Of a stretch of 17,400 bases of DNA, positions 1 to 8,700 are shown piece by piece (the stretch's first letter is position 1; every line of letters begins with the position of its first letter). The position numbers and the translations under genes are program-made. The notes beneath the pieces are model-generated. The model did not search any database. It worked only from the letters and a program-made list of their open reading frames with translations, and was not told the origin of the DNA. Origin of the DNA: Methanobacteriota archaeon (GTDB lineage: Archaea > Thermoplasmatota > Poseidoniia > Poseidoniales > Poseidoniaceae); assembly GCA_002707335.2 (NCBI GenBank), contig PAMN02000030.1, forward strand, positions 1 through 17,400, given 5' to 3'.

Positions 1-210
1 AGACAAGGAAAATCTCAACAAATCATCAATGAAATGCCTGAATTTTGTGAACAGGCTATAGCAGAAACAGATGGTGGTGCTTTGACTTGGCTACTATCTA
101 CAATTGGTATTCCAGAAGAACCAGCAAAACTGCATGGCTATGGGACTATAATAGGAACAGGTAATGCAATCATGGAGTGGCCTGTTAGAGAATGGGAGGC
201 TCAAGTATGA
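1..210 (+). CDS. C-terminal end of a probable LigB-family class III extradiol dioxygenase subunit (partial)
   Basis: An open frame runs from the window edge to TGA at 208-210 and gives the last 69 residues of a protein whose start lies outside. The visible part has an acidic helix-like stretch, then ETDGGALTWLL, then GYGTIIGTGNAIMEWPV. This resembles the end of LigB-type dioxygenase subunits, where a helix ending in a Trp-Leu pair precedes a Gly-rich strand and a short hydrophobic C-terminus. The next gene starts inside this stop codon (ATGA) and begins with a LigB-type domain. In 2-aminophenol 1,6-dioxygenase and protocatechuate 4,5-dioxygenase, two different subunits are encoded side by side, so this is probably the partner subunit. 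The metal ligands would lie upstream of the window, so I cannot say whether it is catalytic. The assignment rests mainly on context. Confidence 0.55.
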   Translation, partial: RQGKSQQIINEMPEFCEQAIAETDGGALTWLLSTIGIPEEPAKLHGYGTIIGTGNAIMEWPVREWEAQV

Positions 211-1595
211 GGGGAGAGATTGTAAAATCGCTTATTGTTCCTGCACATCCTCATCCACTGCTCTGCCCGGAGAAAAATGTGGGTTGGCAAAAAGTTAGAG
301 ATGCGTATGATGAAGCTAGAAGGCAAATTGAGGAATCAGATGCAGACCTCATAATAATTTATTCAACATTATGGCCCAGCATTATTGGCCACCAGATTCA
401 AGCAGATCCAAATCCAGAATGGGTGTTGGTGGATGCAGATTTTCACGATTTAGGTAGCATACATTATTCTTTGAAAATAGATGAAGAATTTGCTCATGCA
501 TGGAGCAAATCAAATCTGTCACGTGGTCTTGAATCAAGAACGGTGGCTTACGAGGGGTTCCCAATAGATGTTGGCTCAGTTGTTGCTCTGAAATTATTGA
601 ATCCAGATAATCGTATTCCTGCAGTGATCTGTTCTACTAATGTTTACTCCAACCGTGCCGAAACAACAGTTCTGGCCAAATCTTGCTTAGATGTAATTAA
701 AGCCCAAGGGAAAAAAGCAGTAGCAGTTTCAGTTATGTCTCTCTCTAATCGTATGTTTACAGAGCCGATAGAGCCTCACGAGGATAGAATCCACTCGCCA
801 AAAGATGATGAATGGAATCGCAAAATCTTAGAATTTTTGGAAAAAGGCAGACTTGAAGACGTAGGCCAATTAAGTAGAACAATTCATGACCAAATCCGTG
901 TGAAAAAAGTGGTAGCCTTCAAACCAATGTGGTGGCTATCTGCCATGAACAATAATCGTAATGATTTAAGCGGTACCGTGCTTGCTTACGAAGCAATTCA
1001 TGGAGCAGGCGCTGCAGTGGTAGTTTTAGATCCTGAATCAAATGGAACAGGGGATAAAGAATATGACGAAGACGATGTCGATTTCTATGGAGGCGACAGA
1101 GATGTTTTGGATTCAGAGTCATCCAATGATGAAACCCCACAAATGGATACAGGCCCTGCTCTATATGACCCTGTAGAAGGTGAAACCACAGTTAACACAA
1201 GTAAGGCTCCAAAACCAGTTGGAGCTTATCCACATGCAAGAAGGGAAGGCGATTTGATTTACCTATCAGGTGTTGGGCCAAGGCAGCCTGGGGATAATTC
1301 AATTCCAGGAGGCCCAATAAAAGATGCATCCGGCAAACCTCTAGATTATGACATAAAAGCTCAGACTAAAGCGGTAGTAGACAATATCGCCAGAATTTTG
1401 GAAGAAGCAGGTTCCTCTATTGAGAATGTGATTGATGTAACTTCATTTTTGGTTGATATGGATAGAGATTTCCAAGGTTACAACGAAGTCTGGGCAGAAA
1501 CTCTAGGAAAAGTAGGCCCAACAAGGACTACGCTTGCTATTCGCGCATTACCTACTCCTATTGCTGTAGAAATGAAGGTCATCGCTAAAGCATAA
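207..1595 (+). CDS. Fusion protein: LigB-type extradiol dioxygenase domain plus RidA/2-aminomuconate deaminase-like domain
   Basis: I chose ATG 207 rather than the in-frame ATG at 192 because GGGAGG at 194-199 sits 7 nt before it and it overlaps the upstream stop as ATGA. The protein has 462 residues. Residues about 4-275 resemble class III extradiol dioxygenase subunits of the 2-aminophenol 1,6-dioxygenase type: VPAHPHPLL near residues 11-19, FHDLGSIHY near 79-86, and FKPMWWL near 238-244. An acidic linker rich in Asp and Glu follows (about 276-330). Residues about 332-462 match RidA proteins of the 2-aminomuconate deaminase branch: PVGAYPHARREGDLIYLSG, then QTKAVVDNIARIL, then GPTRTTLAIRALP with the conserved carboxylate-binding Arg at 440, and a Glu at 455. 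The predicted roles are opening an aminophenol-like ring and deaminating the enamine product, presumably in the cytosol since no signal peptide is seen. The substrate is not determined, and the dioxygenase half may be a non-catalytic partner subunit. Confidence 0.8.
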   Translation: MRGEIVKSLIVPAHPHPLLCPEKNVGWQKVRDAYDEARRQIEESDADLIIIYSTLWPSIIGHQIQADPNPEWVLVDADFHDLGSIHYSLKIDEEFAHAWSKSNLSRGLESRTVAYEGFPIDVGSVVALKLLNPDNRIPAVICSTNVYSNRAETTVLAKSCLDVIKAQGKKAVAVSVMSLSNRMFTEPIEPHEDRIHSPKDDEWNRKILEFLEKGRLEDVGQLSRTIHDQIRVKKVVAFKPMWWLSAMNNNRNDLSGTVLAYEAIHGAGAAVVVLDPESNGTGDKEYDEDDVDFYGGDRDVLDSESSNDETPQMDTGPALYDPVEGETTVNTSKAPKPVGAYPHARREGDLIYLSGVGPRQPGDNSIPGGPIKDASGKPLDYDIKAQTKAVVDNIARILEEAGSSIENVIDVTSFLVDMDRDFQGYNEVWAETLGKVGPTRTTLAIRALPTPIAVEMKVIAKA

Positions 1596-1598
1596 TTA

Positions 1599-1618
1599 CC
1601 GGAATCCGGGGATTTTTT
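1599..1618 (+). terminator. Hairpin with T-run after the fusion gene
   Basis: CCGG at 1599-1602 pairs with CCGG at 1606-1609 across a 3-nt loop, and six T follow at 1613-1618. It begins 4 nt after the stop codon. The T-run is a plausible archaeal termination signal; the hairpin is short. A second run of eight T lies just before the Shine-Dalgarno site of the next gene (1706-1713), so transcription could end at either place. Confidence 0.4.
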
Positions 1619-1725
1619 CTCTCAAAGTGTAGTAAGCAATAACTACTCTTTCCTGCTGAGAATCAATATCGGTACTTTTAGGGTCGTAAACCAGCAATTT
1701 CTTAATTTTTTTTGGAGGACTTTCA

Positions 1726-3141
1726 ATGGACATTAAATCGACCACAGATAAACTCCTGAAAGGTGATATTTCTGGAGTTGTAGGCGTTGTTAAAGGTGGT
1801 CTAGAGAGGTCTCTTAATCTCGTTGGAGTAATTATTGTTACAGTTGCTGCTAGCATTGGTTCTGGCTTGTTTGTACTTCCTTCCTTCGCAGCAGCGGTAA
1901 TGGGTCCAGGTATCTGGCTAGCATTTCTTCTAGCAGGATTAGTCTTCTTGCCGGGTGCGTTGTCGAAATCTGAACTTGCTTCCGCAATGCCTGACAACGG
2001 AGGTGCTTACCTCTACCTCGAGCGTTCATTTGGCCCACTCATTGGAACAATAGGCGGTCTAGGGTTATGGGCTTCTTTCTTACTTAAGTCTGCATTTGCA
2101 TTGATAGGATTTTCAGCTTATCTGTATGCTGTTACAGAGTATCTAGATGTAGATACTAATTCTACCTTGATGATAATGCTTGCATTAGGTCTGATTACTT
2201 TCCTTAACATCCTTGGGATAAAGAAAGTAAAAGCATTCCAAACACCTATTTTAGCCCTTACAACAGGTCTGATTATTCTAATCTGCATAGTACAATTGTT
2301 TGATGCGGATATCGATTTTTCTCGTCCAATTAATAGTGCATTTGACGTATCAAAGGATGATCCAACCCTGGTCGCAGAAGCCGCTGCACTGGTATTTGTA
2401 GCGTATGCGGGGATTTACAAAGCAGGCGCTATTGGAGGGGAAATCAAAGATCCTGAAAAGAATCTACACAAAGGAATGCTGCTTTCGTTACTTCTAATCA
2501 CAGTGTTTTACGTTATTGTTTCGATAATCATGATGGCATCTGTAGATGGTGAATGGTGGCTGAATAAGGATGGCAGTCCAAGAGAAGACCCAATTTTCGC
2601 TTTCTTCGATGCCGTAGTGTCAACAGAAATAGGTCTGATTCTAGCATTGCTAGCAGTGTTGACGATGATTTCAGGCGCTCTGTCTGGATTATTGGCAGCA
2701 TCACGATTTTTGTTCGCAATGGCAAAAGATAGTTTGTTGCCTAATTCACTTAGTGAAACAAACAATAAATTCGAAACACCTCACTGGTCAATCATAATCA
2801 CTTCGGTTACAATGGCAATTTGTATCTTGACTTTACCTGTGAAAGATGTAGCAAAATTGGCATCAGGTTTCCAAATAATGGTTATCGTAGCACTGAATGT
2901 CAGTGTTATTGTACTTCGAAAGTCACCAAGCGCTCAAGAATGGTACAAGCCTACATTCACATCTCCACTGTATCCTGTCGTACAAGTCTTAGGGACAATT
3001 GCGGGAGGATACCTGGTAATTATCATGGGTTCCAAAGCGATTATTGGAGCAGCGGCGGCTGTTGTAATTGGAGTTTCAACCTACTACATTTATGGCAAAG
3101 AAAAATATCAAGTTAATGTTCAAATTCAAGAACAAGAATAA
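1726..3141 (+). CDS. APC-family amino acid/polyamine/organocation permease
   Basis: A 471-residue, highly hydrophobic integral membrane protein with the length and about 12 membrane helices usual for the family. The first helix carries the family signature IGSGLFVLP (residues 44-52), where the Gly-Ser-Gly break contributes to substrate binding. The loop after helix 2 reads SELASAMPDNGGAYLYLERSFG-like (82-103), a hallmark of APC transporters. GGEIKDPEKNLHKG after the central helices is the conserved cytoplasmic loop. No C-terminal universal-stress domain is present, only a short polar tail. ATG 1726 has GGAGG at 1714-1718, 7 nt upstream. The substrate cannot be read from the sequence; amino acids or related amines are the likely class. 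It follows the dioxygenase genes by 130 nt on the same strand, so uptake of an aromatic amine is possible but weakly supported. Its stop codon directly abuts that of the opposing gene. Confidence 0.88.
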   Translation: MDIKSTTDKLLKGDISGVVGVVKGGLERSLNLVGVIIVTVAASIGSGLFVLPSFAAAVMGPGIWLAFLLAGLVFLPGALSKSELASAMPDNGGAYLYLERSFGPLIGTIGGLGLWASFLLKSAFALIGFSAYLYAVTEYLDVDTNSTLMIMLALGLITFLNILGIKKVKAFQTPILALTTGLIILICIVQLFDADIDFSRPINSAFDVSKDDPTLVAEAAALVFVAYAGIYKAGAIGGEIKDPEKNLHKGMLLSLLLITVFYVIVSIIMMASVDGEWWLNKDGSPREDPIFAFFDAVVSTEIGLILALLAVLTMISGALSGLLAASRFLFAMAKDSLLPNSLSETNNKFETPHWSIIITSVTMAICILTLPVKDVAKLASGFQIMVIVALNVSVIVLRKSPSAQEWYKPTFTSPLYPVVQVLGTIAGGYLVIIMGSKAIIGAAAAVVIGVSTYYIYGKEKYQVNVQIQEQE

Positions 3142-5724
3142 TCATGAGACTCTTGTCCATTCACCATCTTCACTTACCAACCAAGAGGTGAGTTCGCCAC
3201 TAGAATCGATATACCAACCAGTTTTACCCTGATCAGTTCCAGGCGCTGCTTGCATGACTCCTGTCTCTTTTGCTTTTGCAGCTAACCTTGCACGTAACTC
3301 TTCAGTCGATTCTTCAACTTCTTCTTCTGATTCTTCAACTTCTTCTTCAGGAATATCTGAATCACCTTCTTCTGGTTCTAAATCGTCTTCAGTGTCTTCT
3401 AAATCGTCTTCATCAAAGTAGCTGGCTTCCTCTTCTTCGACCCTCAGTCGCCTGATTAATACCAGCATTATCGCAATGAACAGTACTACAATCACAGAGA
3501 CCATTGTCAGTGCCGTATTTGTGCTTCCCAATCCTCCTCCAAACAAAACAGCATTTACATCAAAGAATCTTTGCGCATCAAGATCGTTCCAGTTTACACT
3601 GCAAGAATGAGACTGTCCTGCTTGTTCTACATACAAAATATAGGTGTCATCAGAGATGAATTCAGTTTCACCGGTCGAACATTTGATTGTTAATTCTGAA
3701 TCTGGAACATCAACAACGTTCCCCGCTTGATCAATCGCGTAAATACGGAGAATCATCTCATCACCTTCATCCGGTGTTTCTGGAGGAATTTCTGCGATTA
3801 GCCTAACAGGTTCTCCTGCTGTTACATTAACCATCAAGTCAGAGACAGCAGTTCCGCTTGAATATCTCAAAATCCAAGACCCTTCAACACCTCCTTCGAT
3901 GTACCAGTGACCGATTCCTTCCGGCGATGTAGTAATTATCCCAGATGGATCTTCAAATTCGAAGTCTACTTCATTGGCAAGAGCTTGATTGCCATTTACA
4001 TCAAGTGTAAAGATTTGAATTTCTATTTTCTTTCCACTTTCAATAGATATCGTTTCATTAAAATTAGAATATATTTGTCTTGCAATACCGGGGATCACTT
4101 CGATTTCTGTGATGGCAAAAATTCCTTGTGATGTTGCCCTAATTTCGTGGATTCCTAACTTATCTGGTGCCCACCTGTGCCCAGAAAGTCTGATTTCCAT
4201 TGTCATATCAACATCTTCAATAGTCCATTGTACTAGTACTTCTGGTACTTCATTGCCAAACTCATCCTCAAAACTAGGCCGCATTAATAGAACTTCATCT
4301 GAAGCAATTCTTGTTCCACTTTCAGGGAGTATTATCCTGGCTAATTCACCAGGTACAATATTCATAATTTTCTCAATTTCAAAGACTTGTTGACTTTCAT
4401 TATCAAACCATGTTGCTGATATAGGATAATCACCAACTAATCCAGGATGTAATTCTTGCCAACTTCCATGGTCTATCGAATCAACCGCAGATGATACTTC
4501 CCAGACTCCATCAATAGCCATAGAATTGCCCACTGCATCAAAAACAGATAATGACGCAATAATTAATTCTCCAGATTGGAAAATAGATTCGGAAAAACTG
4601 ATGTCGATATAATCAGCATAACCCTGTGTGACAGAGACTGTAATGGTCGATGAAAATCCTTGGTCTGAAACCCCTATCACCCATTCTCCAATATTGGATG
4701 GAGTCCACTGGACTGTCTGGTCAACTTTGGCTAAGGTTCCAGTAGGCGTGGTCCAGTTCGCAAGAGGTATGTCTATCTGGCCAGCATTCCCAAAAATATC
4801 GGTTCTAATTGCAGATAAGTTTACTTTGGAACCTGCTCGAACCTCAAGAGAATCTATTTCAATATCTAAACCGGTAGCTTGGGCTGGTAAAACTCGTATT
4901 TTACCCAAGCCAACCACGCCGATACTAGTGTTAACTGATACATTCCAATAGCCTGGAGTAGTTGCAAAATACAAACCAGTGTTAGAAATACTTCCATTTT
5001 CAACTTCGAATGATAATTGACCTAACTTTGAAATTTGAACTTCATTATTTTTTGAATCATAAGCGGTTAAATTGATGTGTAAAGTTGAACCACTTTGGAC
5101 GGTAAGTCCTAATGGAAAATCTACCCTAACTGGTTCACCAGGTTGTACATTGAAGATAACTTGGTGCTCTATTTCTTGATACATTATCCGCATAGTGGTG
5201 TTACCGATATATTCTGGAACCCATGTTTTATTTTCAAAGTCGATTTGACCGTTTTGACACCTGTAAACGATTTCTTGGTCAAGATAATTTCCTCCTCTGT
5301 CAATTAAATTAGCACTCAGGTTAACCACTTCACCAACACTTACATCTAAAGTTTGAAAATTACTTTCTATGGCAAATGGCCAACCTTTTGTTACGGTAAT
5401 GTTAGTTGAAGTGTTAATACTTCCAACACTCGCAGTAATTATCACATTGCCCGATGTTTTGGGAGTGAAGTAACCAGTACTGTCTATTGATCCAGAACTA
5501 GCACTCCAGTTAATATCATCATTTACGGGATTTCCCGAGGAATCAGTTGCTATTGCTGTGAACTGATGAGCCTCGTCTGCGCTGATACTATTTGGGTGTG
5601 TATCAATTGATATTGAAGAAGCACTCGCTGTACTCAAAGGCATTGCTAGTGGAAGTATTAGGATAAATAGGATAACTACTGAGTACCTATTTGTCACTCT
5701 CATCCATCCGTCTTTATACCTCAT
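3142..5724 (-). CDS. Cell-surface protein with eight Ig-like repeats, C-terminal membrane anchor and acidic cytoplasmic tail
   Basis: From ATG 5724 the protein has 860 residues; TTG 5727 and ATG 5703 are alternatives, the last having GAGGT 13 nt upstream. A signal peptide is clear (hydrophobic core VVILFILILPLAMPL, then STASAS). Eight Ig-like units of about 85 residues follow (about 38-728), each with a D..GN turn near the middle and ending in a strand plus PG, QG or AG. One membrane helix (about 740-758) is followed by RRLR, placing the C-terminus inside the cell. The tail holds an acidic stretch (762-810) with two heptad duplications, a short helical segment, and an aromatic motif W-x2-D-x2-G at 837-843 with Trp 856. 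Many Asn-X-Ser/Thr sites suggest surface glycosylation. It lies 14 nt after the giant gene, its paralogue, so the two are probably co-transcribed. Ligand and function are unknown. Confidence 0.85.
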   Translation of the reverse strand: MRYKDGWMRVTNRYSVVILFILILPLAMPLSTASASSISIDTHPNSISADEAHQFTAIATDSSGNPVNDDINWSASSGSIDSTGYFTPKTSGNVIITASVGSINTSTNITVTKGWPFAIESNFQTLDVSVGEVVNLSANLIDRGGNYLDQEIVYRCQNGQIDFENKTWVPEYIGNTTMRIMYQEIEHQVIFNVQPGEPVRVDFPLGLTVQSGSTLHINLTAYDSKNNEVQISKLGQLSFEVENGSISNTGLYFATTPGYWNVSVNTSIGVVGLGKIRVLPAQATGLDIEIDSLEVRAGSKVNLSAIRTDIFGNAGQIDIPLANWTTPTGTLAKVDQTVQWTPSNIGEWVIGVSDQGFSSTITVSVTQGYADYIDISFSESIFQSGELIIASLSVFDAVGNSMAIDGVWEVSSAVDSIDHGSWQELHPGLVGDYPISATWFDNESQQVFEIEKIMNIVPGELARIILPESGTRIASDEVLLMRPSFEDEFGNEVPEVLVQWTIEDVDMTMEIRLSGHRWAPDKLGIHEIRATSQGIFAITEIEVIPGIARQIYSNFNETISIESGKKIEIQIFTLDVNGNQALANEVDFEFEDPSGIITTSPEGIGHWYIEGGVEGSWILRYSSGTAVSDLMVNVTAGEPVRLIAEIPPETPDEGDEMILRIYAIDQAGNVVDVPDSELTIKCSTGETEFISDDTYILYVEQAGQSHSCSVNWNDLDAQRFFDVNAVLFGGGLGSTNTALTMVSVIVVLFIAIMLVLIRRLRVEEEEASYFDEDDLEDTEDDLEPEEGDSDIPEEEVEESEEEVEESTEELRARLAAKAKETGVMQAAPGTDQGKTGWYIDSSGELTSWLVSEDGEWTRVS
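3308..3348 (-). repeat. 21-bp tandem duplication encoding an acidic heptad
   Basis: Two adjacent copies of a 21-bp unit (starting at 3308 and 3329) differ only at the last base. They encode a repeated Glu-rich heptad, EEEVEES, in the cytoplasmic tail of the smaller surface protein. The unit keeps the reading frame, so copy-number change would alter tail length only. Confidence 0.85.
3376..3412 (-). repeat. Second 21-bp-period repeat in the same tail
   Basis: A 16-bp segment at 3376-3391 recurs exactly at 3397-3412, an offset of 21 bp. It encodes the related pair DDLEDTE and DDLEPEE. The period equals that of the neighbouring duplication but the sequence differs, so it is a separate event. 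Confidence 0.75.
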
Positions 5725-5738
5725 CAACTATCTTAGTT

Positions 5739-8700
5739 TCAGTCATCCCATGATTCCCAATCGTTTGAACCTGGTTCTTGGTAATACCAATTTCCATTTT
5801 GGTCTTCTGCCCATGCGGTTCCATCATCGTCCATTCTGAGGTCTGACATCCAATCTTCTCTTTGTGGTTCTACAATCGTTGGAGGAGGTCCACTAGGGCC
5901 TGCAGTAGGCCTGCTTGCCTGTTCTTCTTCCTCTTCATCGTCGTCGTACTCGTCGTCATCATCGTCATAGTCAGATTCTCCAGAACGAAGTACCATGATT
6001 ATTACAACTAGAAGAACAATCATGACCAGTATTGCTAAAACTCCTCCAGCGTAATATAGGGTGCCCCCTGCTTCGAAGAATCCTAGGAAGGTACCATCAA
6101 CCATAATTTTGCCTGTTTCTTCCTTATTGTGTACTGCGATTGTAACTGATTGTTCACCATCATCTAATGTTGTGATCGTCCAGTTTCCTGTTTGACCTTC
6201 TCTTTCTGCAGTCATTCTTCCAGTTAACTTCACTACTGTTTCAGGAGGCACAGGGATTTGATTTTCCCAGCCATCGTAGGTCTTTACTTCAATTCTGAAT
6301 GATTCCAATTGAGGTACATTACTTTCTAAGATTGTCAAATTGATAACAGCAACAGTTTGGTGTGGTGAAACAGTAACTGTCCATTCACTTTCAGCACCAC
6401 TTGGAGAGCGGTACTTGAAGGTATGAACTCCTGCGGTAGTTGCACTAAAGTTGTAATATCCTCCTGTACCAGAAATTGTGGATTGTGGCACTCCTTTGTT
6501 GTCTTTTGTCCAAATGACACTTTCCAAGAACTGATTTCCGTCATCATCTGTTCCAGTTATCGTTATTGGATACACATCACCTGCTTTAGCGGTATCTGCC
6601 ACAACATCAATATCTACAGTAACCGCTTTTCCATTGCCAACAGTTATGTAAACAGTTTCCGTAATGTTGTAGGGTGCATTTGTGATTGGATTTTTAGATA
6701 TATTCCAAGCACTGATAGCCCATTCGCCAACTGTTGTTGCTTCCCAAACGCCTCCGTTTCCAACAATAATTGATGTAATATTTTCTGGTTCTGTTAATTC
6801 CCCGTCATCTACTTTCCATAGTGTATATGTTAGCCTAGCTGGGTCAATCTCATTTTCATCTGCATCGGTTAGTTTTGGAATGAATGTTAATTCATCATCA
6901 GCATCGATGTTTGGCGTAGAAGTTGTTGGCGATAAGAAATCTATCTCCAATAATAACCCATGATCAACTGAGATTGTTATATTTGCCTCCAGAGTAACAT
7001 TTTCATCAGAGTAAGTTCCAACGAGTGTATACAAAGAGTCAGACGCATAAACTGGAGAGAATCTAGTTTGGCTTCCATATGTTAGATCCATCAATACTGA
7101 TTGGTCATTGTATTGAGTATGTAATACACTCCAAGCGACTTGCACTGTCCATTTGTTTTCGTCATAATCTCTGGCTTTGACCTTGACAGTAATCTCTTCA
7201 TCTGCAGTCATTTCGATTAAATCACCAGTCGAGTCTACTGAGTCTATAATCAGGATCAAATCCGTTATTGCACCTTCACTGACTAGAACATTAACAGTTG
7301 TATCCATTCCTGCATAACTAGCGGTAATCGACTTGTTTCCTCTTCTTTGTGCATGCCATTCTGCTGGCTGACCTTCGTAAATCATACCGTCACTAGTAGT
7401 CCAGTTTGCTAATGGGATTAGTACAGGAAGTCTATTGCCCATTATGTCTATTCTGGTCGTATTCAACCAAACAATATCATCAGCTGTGACTGAATTAGAC
7501 GAAGCGATAATTTCCAAGGATGCCATTTCACCGTGTTCTACAGTAACTGGTATGGTGTAATTGATGCCTTGTGTGGATTGCATTGTAATGTTGTATGAAC
7601 CAACGGTTGTTGCAAAGTATGTTCCGTTAGACTCAGTGAATATTCCTCCTCCTGCATTCCAAGTAATTCCTCCTCCATCTGCTAAATCGAGGATGTTGCC
7701 ATATTGGTCATGTAGTGTCCAAACCAGTGTACAAGTTGTGCCTGCCTTAATGATAGATTCACAACCAGTTGTCATGTAGTAAACAGGTGCCCCTCCGTCA
7801 ACAGTAATCTCTACGTCTATGGTTTGTCCATTCCATTCAACTTCTACGGTTTGTATTCCGGTTTCATATGGCTGGAAGATAGCGCCAGCCATTGTTCCAT
7901 TCGTAGGAGTATAGGATATGGCCTGTCCGGATACGATATTTCCATGCTGGTCTTGAACATGGGCAACTATTTCGAAGGATTCATCAGCAGTAATTGTTTC
8001 TTCTGTATCTGAAACAACCAACAAGACTGGTAATCCTGGAGTAACAGAGATGGTTGTTGATCTACAAATTACACCGAAGCATGCAGTTACGTTATGTGTT
8101 CCAACTAATTCAGGGGTATAAATTCCTGCAGAATCAATAGCACCGTTGCTTGCTGACCATTCTACCTGTCCTGCGATATTAGCGCCCAGTACATCTTGTA
8201 GGATATGAGAGAACTGGACATTTGTATCAGCATCTGTTGATTGAGCTACAGGCGAAATGAGAATGTCGTCCACGTCTGTGTAATTTAGCGAAATCTTTGG
8301 TTTCAATGACTGAGCAGATTCACTAGAGTAGAACTTTACAAAGGAAGGACTTCCTCCATATCCTGAACCAATTATTATCCAACCATGGTCACCATCCATC
8401 AACATTCCTTCGTATCCAATTTCTAACGTAATTTCAGTAGTTGATTGAGATACATAGGTTGTTGATATTGGTGTTGCATCATATTCAACGCCAGCAGCCA
8501 TGCCTCCTGCAGACCATGGATTTCCGCTAGAGGAACTATCCCATGTTGAACCTGCTTGGTTCCATGCGCTTGTTAGCAATCTGTGAACGTTCAAATTAAA
8601 TCCACTTTGTGGTGCGGTTTCAACTTGCAGTTCAACGGATACTGAGTGGATATTTGCTGCTAATGGTAGAGGTACTTGCGAATTGTCGAGAGCAATCACG

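Noticed and set aside
192..206. ATG at 192 as the start of the fusion protein
   Set aside because: The Shine-Dalgarno sequence GGGAGG overlaps this ATG and is properly spaced for ATG 207, which also overlaps the upstream stop.
1629..1646. Short inverted repeat GTAGT...ACTAC before the permease
   Set aside because: The stem is only 5 bp with an 8-nt loop, which is expected by chance in AT-rich sequence.
1596..1997. Minus-strand open frame over the permease start and upstream gap
   Set aside because: It lies mostly antisense to the well-supported permease, its composition is Pro/Thr-rich without domain features, and it has no clear start signal.
2820..3116. Plus-strand open frame inside the permease gene
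   Set aside because: It is an alternative-frame shadow with Cys- and Ser-rich low-quality translation and no ribosome-binding site.
5739..6060. Archaeosortase or lipoprotein anchor in the giant protein
   Set aside because: There is no PGF-type motif at the C-terminus and no lipobox Cys after the signal peptide; the protein has a membrane helix followed by a long acidic tail.
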